The notes beneath the pieces were generated by a model, which was not told where the DNA came from, searched no databases, and saw only the letters and a list, made by a program, of their open reading frames with translations. From Erigeron canadensis (lineage: Eukaryota; Streptophyta; Magnoliopsida; Asterales; Asteraceae): a DNA stretch of 64,000 nucleotides. Every line of letters begins with the position of its first letter. The stretch's first letter is position 1. Of this stretch, positions 49,681-60,179 are shown piece after piece. The stretch spans positions 26,733,723 through 26,797,722 of the forward strand of contig NC_057767.1 in assembly GCF_010389155.1 (NCBI RefSeq), given 5' to 3'. The position numbers and the translations under genes are program-made.

Positions 49681-49687
49681 AAAAAAT

Positions 49688-50300
49688 CGTAACCATGTGA
49701 AAGTTATTCAATGAAAATATGGGAACCCAAAAATTCAGTGGCAAGAAATAAAAAACGAAAACTTTGATGTGGGGCAAATGTAAAAACGCTATGTATATAA
49801 AAAGAGAATAAAAATAGTCAAAACCAAATGTTTAAAAGTAAAATCATAAACAGGTGAAAGTTATTTGATGAAAACATGAGAACCCAAAAATTTAGTGTCA
49901 AGAAAATATAAACGAAAATTTTAATATGGAGCAAAAACTAAAAAGATAAAGTTTAGGAGATTAAAATTAAAAATGGTAAAAATTATTATGTGCTATAAGA
50001 ACTTGTACATTCGACGCATAACGTTAAAGCTTGTACATTCCACGCATAAAGTACTTAAATGAAAATAATCAAAGACCAAATATTTAAAAGTAAACTCGTA
50101 ACTGTGTGAAAGTTGTTTGATAAAAACATGATAACCTAAAGGTTTAGTGTCACGAAAATGAAAGCGAAAACTTTGATGTGGGATAAATGTTAAAAATGGA
50201 AATTTTATGGGTTAATATGAAATTTGGTTAAAATTAGTATGTGCGTTAAATGCTTGTACATTTTACGCATAAAGTGCTTGTACATTTGCATAAATAAATT
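49688..50300 (+). repeat. Three diverged tandem copies of a ~160-245-bp unit
   Basis: Copies begin near 49688, 49852 and 50097 with gtaaccatgtgaaagttatt-like sequence. Each continues with aaaaatttagtgtcaagaaa- and gaaaactttgatgtgg-like blocks. Shorter units around cttgtacattttacgcataa recur at about 50006, 50032, 50252 and 50276. Unit length varies through insertions. Confidence 0.78.
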
Positions 50301-51640
50301 TCTAGTATATATATAAAATAGGAGAAAAGATAGCAAAAAAAGTATTTTAATCAACGGAAACTGTAAAGCTTTTTGGTCACGGTGAAAAAGTTGAACCCAA
50401 GTTAAAGTTTGTTTTTTCTTTTATAATTTTACTAGATTAAACTTGCACGTTGTGCAGGAATGACTAAAAACGTAAACTAAATTTAACTGATAATTATATT
50501 ATTATTCATAATTTATGATAATATTGAAAATAGTCAATTTACAACTGATGCAAATAATAAATTTATTATCTATAAATATATAACATATACTATCATATCA
50601 AATATGTTAAAGCATGACTAATGAAACGTAAATATTTATAAATCATAAAATTCTTTTTCTATGATCTATATATATTAAACATAATATAATAAACAATCTC
50701 ATTTAAAACAATATTAATTATCATTGAATTAATAAAAAGACGCGGTCTAAAGCATATATAAACATTTTTTCGCTCATATATTGTCAAAATACGGAATCTT
50801 AGTTGAGTTACAAATACAGATTTAAATATCAAAAATATATATGTGAAATTCATAAAGTAATATCTAATTTAACATTGATAATATAATCGACTTATAAAAT
50901 ATTAGATGTAATTCTCAATATAATCTAGTTTATATTATATTAAAGTAAATTATATTCCACGTATAAAGATAATTAAATACAAAGGAAAATAAAAAGTGAT
51001 AAGTTACAAAGATCGACAATATATTATCAATGTCTTTTAATTAGTTTTAATATTCCAAGAATATCTACCGTAATTTATAACATATATACAAATATTAAGT
51101 TACATCAAGTAATTTGTATATAATATTAAAAGTTAGAGGTCATTAGTTTTAAAATCTATCCTTTCTTAGTTATTTATGTAGAGAGATTCTAATCATTTTT
51201 TACTCATATTAGTCCCTTAATTATTCACCCTCATTTTATAAAAATTTCGATGTTGTTCTATTATTTTACAACGTGTTTAGATATTGATATATATATAATT
51301 AAAAACTCTAAATTTAGTTATAATTTGTTTAATGTAGATTTTATTTGAGGCTTCAAAAGTTTTGATATGCTATTAATTAAAATGACTAATCTTATGAGTC
51401 GTCCGTATTTTATTTTCGAGCCTAGCCTCGAAGATATTTTTGAAGACGGCAGGTAAACATTCAAGTATTTAACACAAATATTATTCACCAAATTAAATTC
51501 CAAGAGCAAAAAAGCAAACCAAGTTACATATGCATCAAATACATCTTGAAATCAAAAAATAATATCACCCACAACTCTAACACAAACAATACAACCATCA
51601 CATTATTAACAAATTCATCATAAATTCTGACTATATATTA
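50301..51640. other. Intergenic; one hairpin-headed repeat start
   Basis: At 50431-50456 actagattaa is followed by TGCAC-GTT-GTGCA, like the heads at 15551 and 17352. Otherwise very AT-rich, with no gene recognised. Confidence 0.45.
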
Positions 51641-52429
51641 TTATAGCCTAAGTAGAAATATACTAAGTTCAGGCCCTCCATTGCCATCCAAATTCATCAT
51701 ATAATACGCTTCCGAGTCACGACTACCCACAACTCGTTCAAACACGGCTCTCATATACACTAACTCGCCCTCCGAGTCCCTACAACCACCAGCATTACTC
51801 TTTCTTGCACCCTCTACAACCGGAATCACACCGGCACCAACTGACACACTCTGCACCATACTCAACAAATGCCAGTCAGAATCCGAACAAACCCTTGATG
51901 ACGCGTACCCACATTTCTTTCCATTAACATACATTGTCCATTTAGGTTCATTAAACAACTTACAATATCTGTCGCCACCAGCTCCAGGTACACCCAATAA
52001 CCGGGATTTAATCTGCTTGATTTTTTCACACTCAAGCGCGATTCTAACTAGGCCCGACGACATTTCTTTCACTAGTGAAGCGGTTGACACACCAAACTCT
52101 ATGATCATTAATGGGGCGGATCGTGACTCGTATTGTACAGCAAAGCTTACGTGTCCTCTACGGTTTCCAAACAATGTGCAAGTCACTTTGCGATTAAGGG
52201 AGGGTGTTAGAGAAATTTGAGTTGGCCAACGGAAAGTGGGAAGGATAGATGGGATTGATATAATAGTGAGAAATGAGTGAATAAGTGTGGTGAAACCCGA
52301 CCGAGTTTTGGAGTAACGGCTTATCGGAGAACCTTTTCCGACTAAGGGTTGATGATCTATGTAGTTGGATGGGATTATTTTGTTGGAGGTATGTTTTGAG
52401 AGAGGGAGAAGACCATAATATTGCTTCAT
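51641..52429 (-). CDS. MIZU-KUSSEI 1-like protein (DUF617), copy 2
   Basis: An intact, intronless frame of 262 residues. It shares with copy 1 the blocks LIHSFLTIISIPSILPTF, CTLFGNRRGHVSFAVQYE, EMSSGLVRIALECEK, WTMYVNGKKCGYASSRVC and GSRDSEAYYMMNLDGNGGPE. The linker after residue about 140 is longer (LLGVPGAGGDRYCK) and the N-terminus shorter. The two genes converge (tail to tail) about 6.5 kb apart, indicating a local duplication with inversion. Both frames being open suggests that selection has kept both. Confidence 0.93.
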   Translation of the reverse strand: MKQYYGLLPLSKHTSNKIIPSNYIDHQPLVGKGSPISRYSKTRSGFTTLIHSFLTIISIPSILPTFRWPTQISLTPSLNRKVTCTLFGNRRGHVSFAVQYESRSAPLMIIEFGVSTASLVKEMSSGLVRIALECEKIKQIKSRLLGVPGAGGDRYCKLFNEPKWTMYVNGKKCGYASSRVCSDSDWHLLSMVQSVSVGAGVIPVVEGARKSNAGGCRDSEGELVYMRAVFERVVGSRDSEAYYMMNLDGNGGPELSIFLLRL

Positions 52430-52471
52430 ATTTGGTATGTTGTAATGAGATAGTGAAGGTGTTTGTGGATG

Positions 52472-52480
52472 TATTTATAC
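52472..52480 (-). promoter_or_regulatory. TATA box of MIZ1-like gene 2
   Basis: On the minus strand TATAAATAC lies about 43 bp upstream of the ATG at 52429, implying a very short 5' untranslated region. Confidence 0.5.
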
Positions 52481-52837
52481 TGAAGTTAAGTTGTGGATGT
52501 AGTGTACTAGTTCTTGTTAGTGAGCAATAAAATAAAATAATAATTAACAAGCTAATTAATTTAAGAAACCATATAAATCAAATAAGATTATCTATCACGT
52601 ACTCAAAATGGCATGTTTGATTTTTCTAGATTAGGATATTCAATAGTTGTTTGTATGTTAGTTAAACCATAGAAAATTATATTATCCCAATAATGGGTGT
52701 GCTATTTTGCGATTTAAATATTCAATAGTTGTTTGTATGTTTGTAACAAAAGATATTGGTGAAAAGTGCAATTTAAATATTGCAAGAAAGACAGATGGGA
52801 TTAGATATTTGTAATATGCCTATACTTATAATTTCAA

Positions 52838-54245
52838 GAGTAAATTACACTTTTCGTCCCTAAAATTGTTACCTTTTTTACTTTTCATCCTTAAAGTTTA
52901 AAAATTACAATTTTGACCTTAAACTTAACCAATTTTTTCAATAATCGTCCTTTGCCAAGACGGAGTTAAAAAATGGCCGTTAACGAGCGCTCGTGCCAAT
53001 CACGTGAGGGCATTGAAGTCTTTTTCCCTTTATCATCATCTTCATCAGATCATCATCTTCACCATAATACCCAAATTGCAAATATAATTGAATCTTAAAT
53101 GACAACACAAATCATCATCATCAGATGATTATCATCATCGCTATCACAACTCTAGATCGAAAAAGTGTAACTAAATAAAAATAAATTCATATTTACAATA
53201 AATTCAAATACATAATCCAATTAAATAAGAAACTTATATAATCTAGTTTCCATTAGTTGGGTTTCGATCGGAAATTCATATATACAATAATTTCAAATAC
53301 ATATATAAATTCAATAGATGTGGAAATAAATCTAGGGTTTTCAAAACCCTCAATTCCAAATTAAATTCTATACAAATAAATCTAGTCCACATACAATAGA
53401 TCTGGAAATATATACCCCTGTTGTTGATGATGATGATGAATCTGACCAGCCACCGGAAAGTGATGATAAACCCACAATGTTGTTGCCGCTTATGACGAAT
53501 CAACGAATCAATAAAAAGAAAGCTATGGGTAGATTCACAATCACATGAACAAAACCCATTGATTTATAAATAAATAGATGAAAGAAAACAATAAATTTGA
53601 AGCAAGAAGGTATGTTTTTTTTTTTTCCTTTTCAAAATGAACTTTTTTATTTGATTACTCTTTATCTTTCTTTATGGATATGTATTTTTAGATAGTTGAT
53701 AAAAGTTTTCATGATGATGATGATCGAGGGTAACAATAAAATACACGAATCAAAGAAATAAGTTTTCATAGATCTTGTTTTTTTTCATGATAATAATGAT
53801 GATGATAATAAAGAAATAAGATATATAGTGTATATCTATGGAATAAAGCGGTGGTTGGATTTGATTTTTGGTTTATGGGAAAAAAATTGGAAGAAAACTC
53901 ATTGTTTTAAAAATGAGAAAATGAGATGAAAAATATATATTTGGGTTTATATGGTTAATTGGTGGGGAGAAAAGATGAAAGGACTGAAAGTGAAAGGTAT
54001 AACCACGTGAGGGACGAAAATTGTAATTAACTCAGTAAATTAGGACGTTTTTAAAATGAAAGGACCATCCTACCCTCACGTGATTGGCACGAGCGTTTGT
54101 TAACGGTCATTTTTTAACTCCGTCTTGGCAAAGGACGATTATTGAAAAAATTGGCCAAGTTTAAGGTCAAAATTGTAATTTTCAAACTTTAGGGATGGAA
54201 AATGAAAGACGTGTCAACTTTATGAACGAAAAGTGTAATTTACTT
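52838..54245. mobile_element. Long-TIR element with 9-bp target duplication (Mutator-like), copy 2
   Basis: The termini GAGTAAATTACACTTTTCG and its inverse match the ends at 23379-24583. Flanking TAATTTCAA (52829-52837) and TAGTTTCAA (54246-54254) is a 9-bp duplication with one change. The terminal arms (about 180 bp) share ttaaaaattacaattttgac and the tcacgtgagggc-like block with copy 1. The middle differs: GAT/ATC trinucleotide clusters replace the CCACC minisatellite. No transposase is encoded. Confidence 0.87.
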
Positions 54246-54254
54246 TAGTTTCAA

Positions 54255-57200
54255 TGTAAGTATTGTCAAACGATACGAGACTGACTGAGGAGTATTGGTC
54301 GGGTCCCACCAAAATGCAAGATAATCTCATTGTGCAGAATACTACGTACAAGTGTTAAGCTAAGCTAGAGAATATATAGACTTGTCCAAATGTCCATCAT
54401 CAAAAGGATTTCTCTTGATTAATTGACAACATTGTACTTACTAACAACTTAACGTTAATCCTCAAAACATATGTATAACCAAAATGTTCTTGCTTCAAAT
54501 TTGCACCACGATCGCTTCAGCCATGACTAGCCCAATTCAAGTAATTTTGGTCCCTTATGTTAATTGAACCCTGCCCAGAAAGATATATGACCCCAGACAC
54601 TCCCCAGCCCATAACGGTTGTGGTGAATGGTGATGTAGTTTACGTGGTACTTGTTATTAGAGTTAATTTATCGTACGATAACAATATGGACGATTATATA
54701 ATACGGAATATACTTTTAAGGATATTAAAGCACAGTGATTGGATCTGAAAATATGGTAGTAGAATAACATGGATGTTAATGGACAGAAGAAATTTTAAAG
54801 TGGGTTTCAAAGATGATGACACGTGTATATGTTTGTTCATAGAGTTATAAATAAATCTAAGAAAAGAAGGTTTTATATTCTAAAAAGTAAGTAAGCTTAC
54901 AAGCAGTTTACTTATGCATTTTACAAAAAAAAATAACATTTGAGTGGTTTTGAAATAACCAGCAAAACTTGTACTAAGTATTTCTTTATAGTAAATATTT
55001 TTGAACTATGAGTGTCTGTCTTTCGTTAGGGGTATATTTTTCATTCTCTGGGTCTTAATATTTTTATATATTTGGAGAAGGCTCTAGTTATAGTATAGTG
55101 TCTAAGTGAATAAAGTTTTTGTCTACGTTGTTACTTACTTAGAGATTAATAGATTATATTTGGGTTTTTTTTGTTGTTGCTATTAATATACTATTATTTG
55201 GTTTTTAAAGTTGTCTTTTAGTGTAATTTACATGTTATATTCGGTACTCTTGAGAGATTGTTCCGATAATGTATGGAAATTGTTTGTTAGTGGTTTTCTT
55301 GTTCTATGCCTTGTTTTAAAAAGAAAATTTAGCCCCCGACACATAAAATTCCTGGATCCGTCAAGGATAGCTTATAATTGCCGTTATATAGTTTACAACT
55401 AATTAACCTATAAATCACACCTATGGTGTTTACAATCTAAACCAGCCAATTAGATATAGTGTTCAAACGTTAAACAAATACTGAACGGTTAAAATGATAA
55501 ATGTGATTGATTTTGTAGGTTTACAGACATGTTATAAAATCAGATGATGATAATAGATCGAAGGTTAAAATTAAAACGAGAATGAATATGATCTTAAATA
55601 TAATCTCAACAATCGTCAAGCCATTAATCAAGAAGCGAACTCGATATTCAAATGCATATACCAAGAGATTAGGATCCCTTGCTTGATATCATATTGACTA
55701 TTGAGATCTGTCAATATATAATACATCTCAAACAACATAATAAAATATACACACTTTTTCATGGTTTTTAATTAGACTATGATATTTAAATAATCATGTA
55801 TTAATAAATTTGTTGGTTGAGATTTGTGTTTAGATGCCCTTTTCCTACATCTAAAAGATACTTGATGTCAAGATGATTATATACGTACTGTTTTTTTACT
55901 TCATAAATTAACTATATATTAATGTTAATGATTCGCAATATCACTATGTGGAAGATATCTACAACTTAACATGATCCTGATTCCAACCATTATATTAAAT
56001 TATTAATATATGTAGATATTTACAAAAAGTGCAATTTAAATATTGAAGAAAACAGGTTGTGGATAAGATATTTTAAGCAGAGGCTGCCACCCTTGATTTC
56101 TTGTTGTCACTGGGTGCATAATCATGTACGCTGTTCTATATGTATCATGTATGGTTGGGTTTTCTTTGTTTAATGATACAGAAATAATTAATCCTTCTAA
56201 CGAAATAACATAATAATTATTTTAACTATGAGATAATTACATGTGAAAAAATCAGAATGTAAGATTAGAAAAAAAAATTAATGGATACCACATGTCATTT
56301 TCTTAATGTTTTAGGAGGATTATGAATTATCATTTTTCTTAATGATATTGTATTTGTTTTGTAATTACTTTATATATAACCAATTTGTATACTGAGATTT
56401 CTTGAGAATGATAGAAAGTACGACATTGTTAATTACTTAATTAAAAACAACTTTCACATTGTTCTCGTTCCTAAACATTGACACGAATGGTTAGTATATA
56501 CATATACATCAATTTATGAAATTATACCATTATGTATACAAAATTATAAATAGTAAGATATTGCTATTGGGTAATAGAGGTTAAAAATATGAGAAATGAT
56601 CAATAAATCGTCATAAACAAACAGGTAAAACATCCTCCTAGTTATGTGATAATGCACATATCATTATCTTATGGTGTTTAAAATGATTTTTAGGCTAGTT
56701 TTTAATAAGATGCGCAATTTTATATCTTCTAATAAAAGTTATACAAGTTTAGTGATTTGCTTTGCAAAGTTATTAATAAATAATTTTGTAAATTTACTTC
56801 AAAAATGATTTGCGACTTTGTCGGTCATTTTTGCTAACACAAAAGACTTCGTTAAACTCATATTTTTTGGTTACTCAAGTTATTTTCTCCATAGAAAAAC
56901 ATAAAACCCAGTACTTTTTGTTCCAGTGTAACCGGATAAATGACCAAACTTTGAACTACTCTCTCCATCCCATATTAAGTGTCCTATTTTGATTTTTTGA
57001 GTCTTTTTCTTTCAACTTTGACCGTAAATATTTTTGTTTATGTTATATACAACTTGATATAACATATTATAATTGATAGAGTTTTAAATGTACTTTTTAT
57101 TGATATAACTTTCATCAACTAATATGTAACACAAACAAAGATATTTAAGGTCAAAGTAGGAACCCGTCTGGTGGTATTCTTTTTTTCTAGTGAAGTGAGT
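54255..57200. other. Intergenic with a MITE relic
   Basis: No gene recognised. At about 56195-56345 a diverged copy of the 35473-35647 MITE keeps ggataccacatgtca and both terminal blocks. From 56960 to 57260 the phrase gatagagttttaaatgtact occurs twice (57075 and 57232). Confidence 0.5.
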
Positions 57201-57239
57201 GGTGATGTTCACTCCACAACTACTCATCCAAAGATAGAG

Positions 57240-59792
57240 TTTTAAATGTACTTTTGTTGTCATCCGACCATCCTCGGCTAGGGGGCATTCTGGTGGTATT
57301 CATTCGTTGTGGAACCCGTCTATGTTTCGAAGTTGCAAAGTTCTTAGCAATGTTCTAAATACCGGTATTTTAATCATACCAGAGTTGTCCTCAGGAGGCC
57401 GGTATACCGGTATTATCCGGTATTCCGTAAATACCGGCCGGTATGTTAAACCACTTGTAAAACCTGCTATAGCACATACACATAGCTTAACTTTGGGCTG
57501 CTAAGAAACATGTTGTAGCAAACTGAACCAAATCCATACAAATCCAAACATTTAAGTTCCATACAAACCAAATCCATACAAATCCATAGACAACAACAAA
57601 ATGAAATTACAAATCCAACAACAAAATGAAATTACAAATCCAACAAGAATTCATATCAAAAGATGTGGTGGCGATTGAATTTTTTTAAGGAAGAGGTGGT
57701 GGCTGATGATATTGTTTAGGTAGGTTTTTTAGGTTTTTGTATAGTGAACTGTTAATTTAGATCGGTGGCATTGATATCCCTTTTTTTTTATTTTTTGTTA
57801 AGTGAAAGATGCTTACCGCCGGTATTATATTACCGGTATATCATAAATACCGGCCGGTATTTACTTAGAGCGGTATATTAAAAATACCGTGTTTTAAATA
57901 CCGGGGTACCATCTGGTATCCGGTATACCAGGTAATACCGGCCGGTACGTACCGGTATTTAAAACATTGGTTCTTAGCTTCCCGCACGTGCTCATTGTGG
58001 AAGGTACCTGGTCTAATTCTAATATTCATTGTTTTATGATTAACGTGTATGCTCCCCAGGACGAATCTGCCAAGAGAGATGCTTGGAGATTTCTTTCCAG
58101 CTATATTTCCTCTTGTGACAGTAATGTGATTGTGTTCGGCGACTTCAATTCTATCCAGAACAGTAGTGAAAGGATCGGTTCTAATTTCTCACAATGCAAT
58201 GCAGACTGTTTTAATTCTTTTATTAGAGACAATGATTTGGTTGATATTCTGCTGGGTGGATATAAATTTACTCGTGTTGGGGCGTCCTCCGCTGCCAAAT
58301 TGGATCGGTTTCTCATCTCGCGTCAGATTGGGACTAATATGGGGAACCATCTTGCTATAGTTCTTGATCGTAATGTGTCTGATCACCATCCTATTCTTCT
58401 GTTTCAAAAGACACTAGATTTTGGGCCTATCCCATTCAAAGTGTTTAATTCTTGGTCACGGTTACACGGATGTCAATTTGGCGTGGGATGAGTCAGCGTC
58501 TATTAAAGGATGCCCTTTGAAAAGTTTTAGGCTAAGGCTTAAACATTTAAAAGCTGCTATTAAAGATTGGCTTCATGCTAAGAATAATGGAAATGAGATT
58601 GTCGACCTTAAAGCAAAACTAGTAGAGTTAGATCATGCTTTTGACAGTGGAATGATAGACGATAATTATGCGGCTGATAGAAAAGAGGTGGTCCACGATA
58701 TTATGGAGGCTGGGCTAAGGGCTGCTCTAGACATCAAGCAAAAATCTAGAATTAATTGGAGTGTTGAAACGGACGAGAACTCGCGTTTTTTTCATTCTTA
58801 TGTCAATAAGTCAAGGAAGTCTCTTGCCATCCAAGGAATTAAAGTCGAAGGTGTGTGGATGGACTGGCTTACTGATGTCAAACAAGCTTTTTATGATCAC
58901 TTCACATCCAGTTTCAAACGACAACCTTGCTTGCAACTGGTGAATAGGAACAACAGGTTTAAATCTTTATCACAAGATCAAGTGATGTTTTTAGAGCGTA
59001 AAACCAATGAAACATAAGTAAAAATGGCTGTTTGGGAATGCGGTAACGATAAATCTCCCGGCCCAGATGGTTTCACCTTTGGTTTTCTAAAAGACAATTA
59101 GGATCTTGTCAAAGATGATGTTGTGGCTTTCGTGACCAGGTTTTTCCTAACAGGTTTTCTACCTCCTAGATGTAATTCTTCGTTCATTACGCTTATTCCT
59201 AAAGTTCCTAATCCCCTCACTGTGGATGATTACAGACCTATCAGTCTTATTGGTATTCAATACAAAGTCAATTCCAAGATATTGGCAAACAGGTTGTCCA
59301 CGGTTTTGGACAGTGTGGTTAGCTCTTCCCATCGGCCTTCCGTAAAGGAAGGTACATTCTAGATGGACCTCTTATCTTAAATGAAGTTGTTGCTTTTTAT
59401 AAAAGAAAAAAGCTTTGCTACTGAAGCTTGACTTTGCCAAAGCCTATGACTTTCTTAATTGGAGTTATCTCCTATCAATCATTTCTTTTATGGGTTTTGG
59501 CCGGCGTTGGATATCTGGATGCCTATACTTTGCCAAATCGTCTATTCTTATTAATGGCAGCCCGACTAATGAATTTATGTTGGAAAGAGGTATTTGTCAA
59601 GGTGATCCTATGGCCCCATTTCTTTTTATTTTAGCTATGGAGGGTTTACATGTGGCTCTGAAAGACTTGAAAGCAGCTGGTGATATTCGTGGAATTCAGG
59701 TTGGAGAGTTATCTCTGTCTCATCTTATTTATGCTGATGATGTCTTATTCATGGGGGAGTGGTCCGAGGTGAAGAAAAATATAAGTAAGTAT
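57240..59792 (+). mobile_element. L1-type LINE, truncated at both ends and interrupted
   Basis: The endonuclease domain starts near GHSGGIHSLWNPSMFRS, shows VIVFGDFNSIQ and ends with VSDHHPILL. The reverse transcriptase follows, with DKSPGPDGF, DDYRPISLIG, LLKLDFAKAYD, GICQGDPMAPFLF and the catalytic LIYADDVLF. Lesions: a frameshift near 58460, TAA at 59015-59017, TAG at 59099-59101 and frameshifts near 59338 and 59405. A 622-bp hAT-like element splits the endonuclease. The sequence breaks off soon after the YADD motif, where the Copia element begins, so the rest of the LINE may lie beyond the right edge. Confidence 0.9.
57348..57969. mobile_element. hAT-like non-autonomous element with 8-bp target duplication
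   Basis: GTTCTTAG at 57340-57347 is repeated at 57970-57977. The ends CAATGTTCTAAATACCGG and CCGGTATTTAAAACATTG are inverted repeats. Both sub-terminal regions are full of ccggtat / ataccgg palindromes. The 8-bp duplication indicates the hAT superfamily; no transposase is present. Without the element the LINE frame continues as KVL-SFPHV. Confidence 0.87.
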
Positions 59793-60167
59793 AGATAAAT
59801 AAACACTCATCTTATGCAGCAGACTGAAGAACAAACTGGAAGTGGATAAAGTCTAGAGTTATTACAGAACATAAGCAAAAACAAGAAGATTACATCGAAA
59901 ATATTTTAGGGTTTTCAAAAACGGTAACAATAGCTGCTGAGAGAGGTAAGGCTATAGTGCCCCCTCTCTTTCTTTATATACAAAGGTTATAATGCAAATT
60001 ACACAAAGAGTCTTTTGTCTTCAATAATATTCATAAGCAGCTACAACTTGAAACTTCATGCACTTGTCCATCTTCAGTCCCTCCTAGTTTCAATGCTTTC
60101 ACCAAAAGTCCTTCTTCATCCTACACATCAACATTCTAAGTTAAACAATTAAATTGGTATTTTAACA
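59793..60167 (-). repeat. Copia 3' LTR
   Basis: On the minus strand the polypurine tract TTATGGGGGAG (60178-60168) is followed directly by TGTTAAAATACC, a typical LTR start. TATATAAAG (about 59981-59973) is the likely promoter. The far end is not certain; it lies between about 59779 and 59815, where LINE sequence stops. Confidence 0.7.
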
Positions 60168-60179
60168 CTCCCCCATAAT

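Noticed and set aside
54557..54748. 63-residue frame with protein-like composition
   Set aside because: No family recognised, no intron or promoter context, and length is near chance for this composition.
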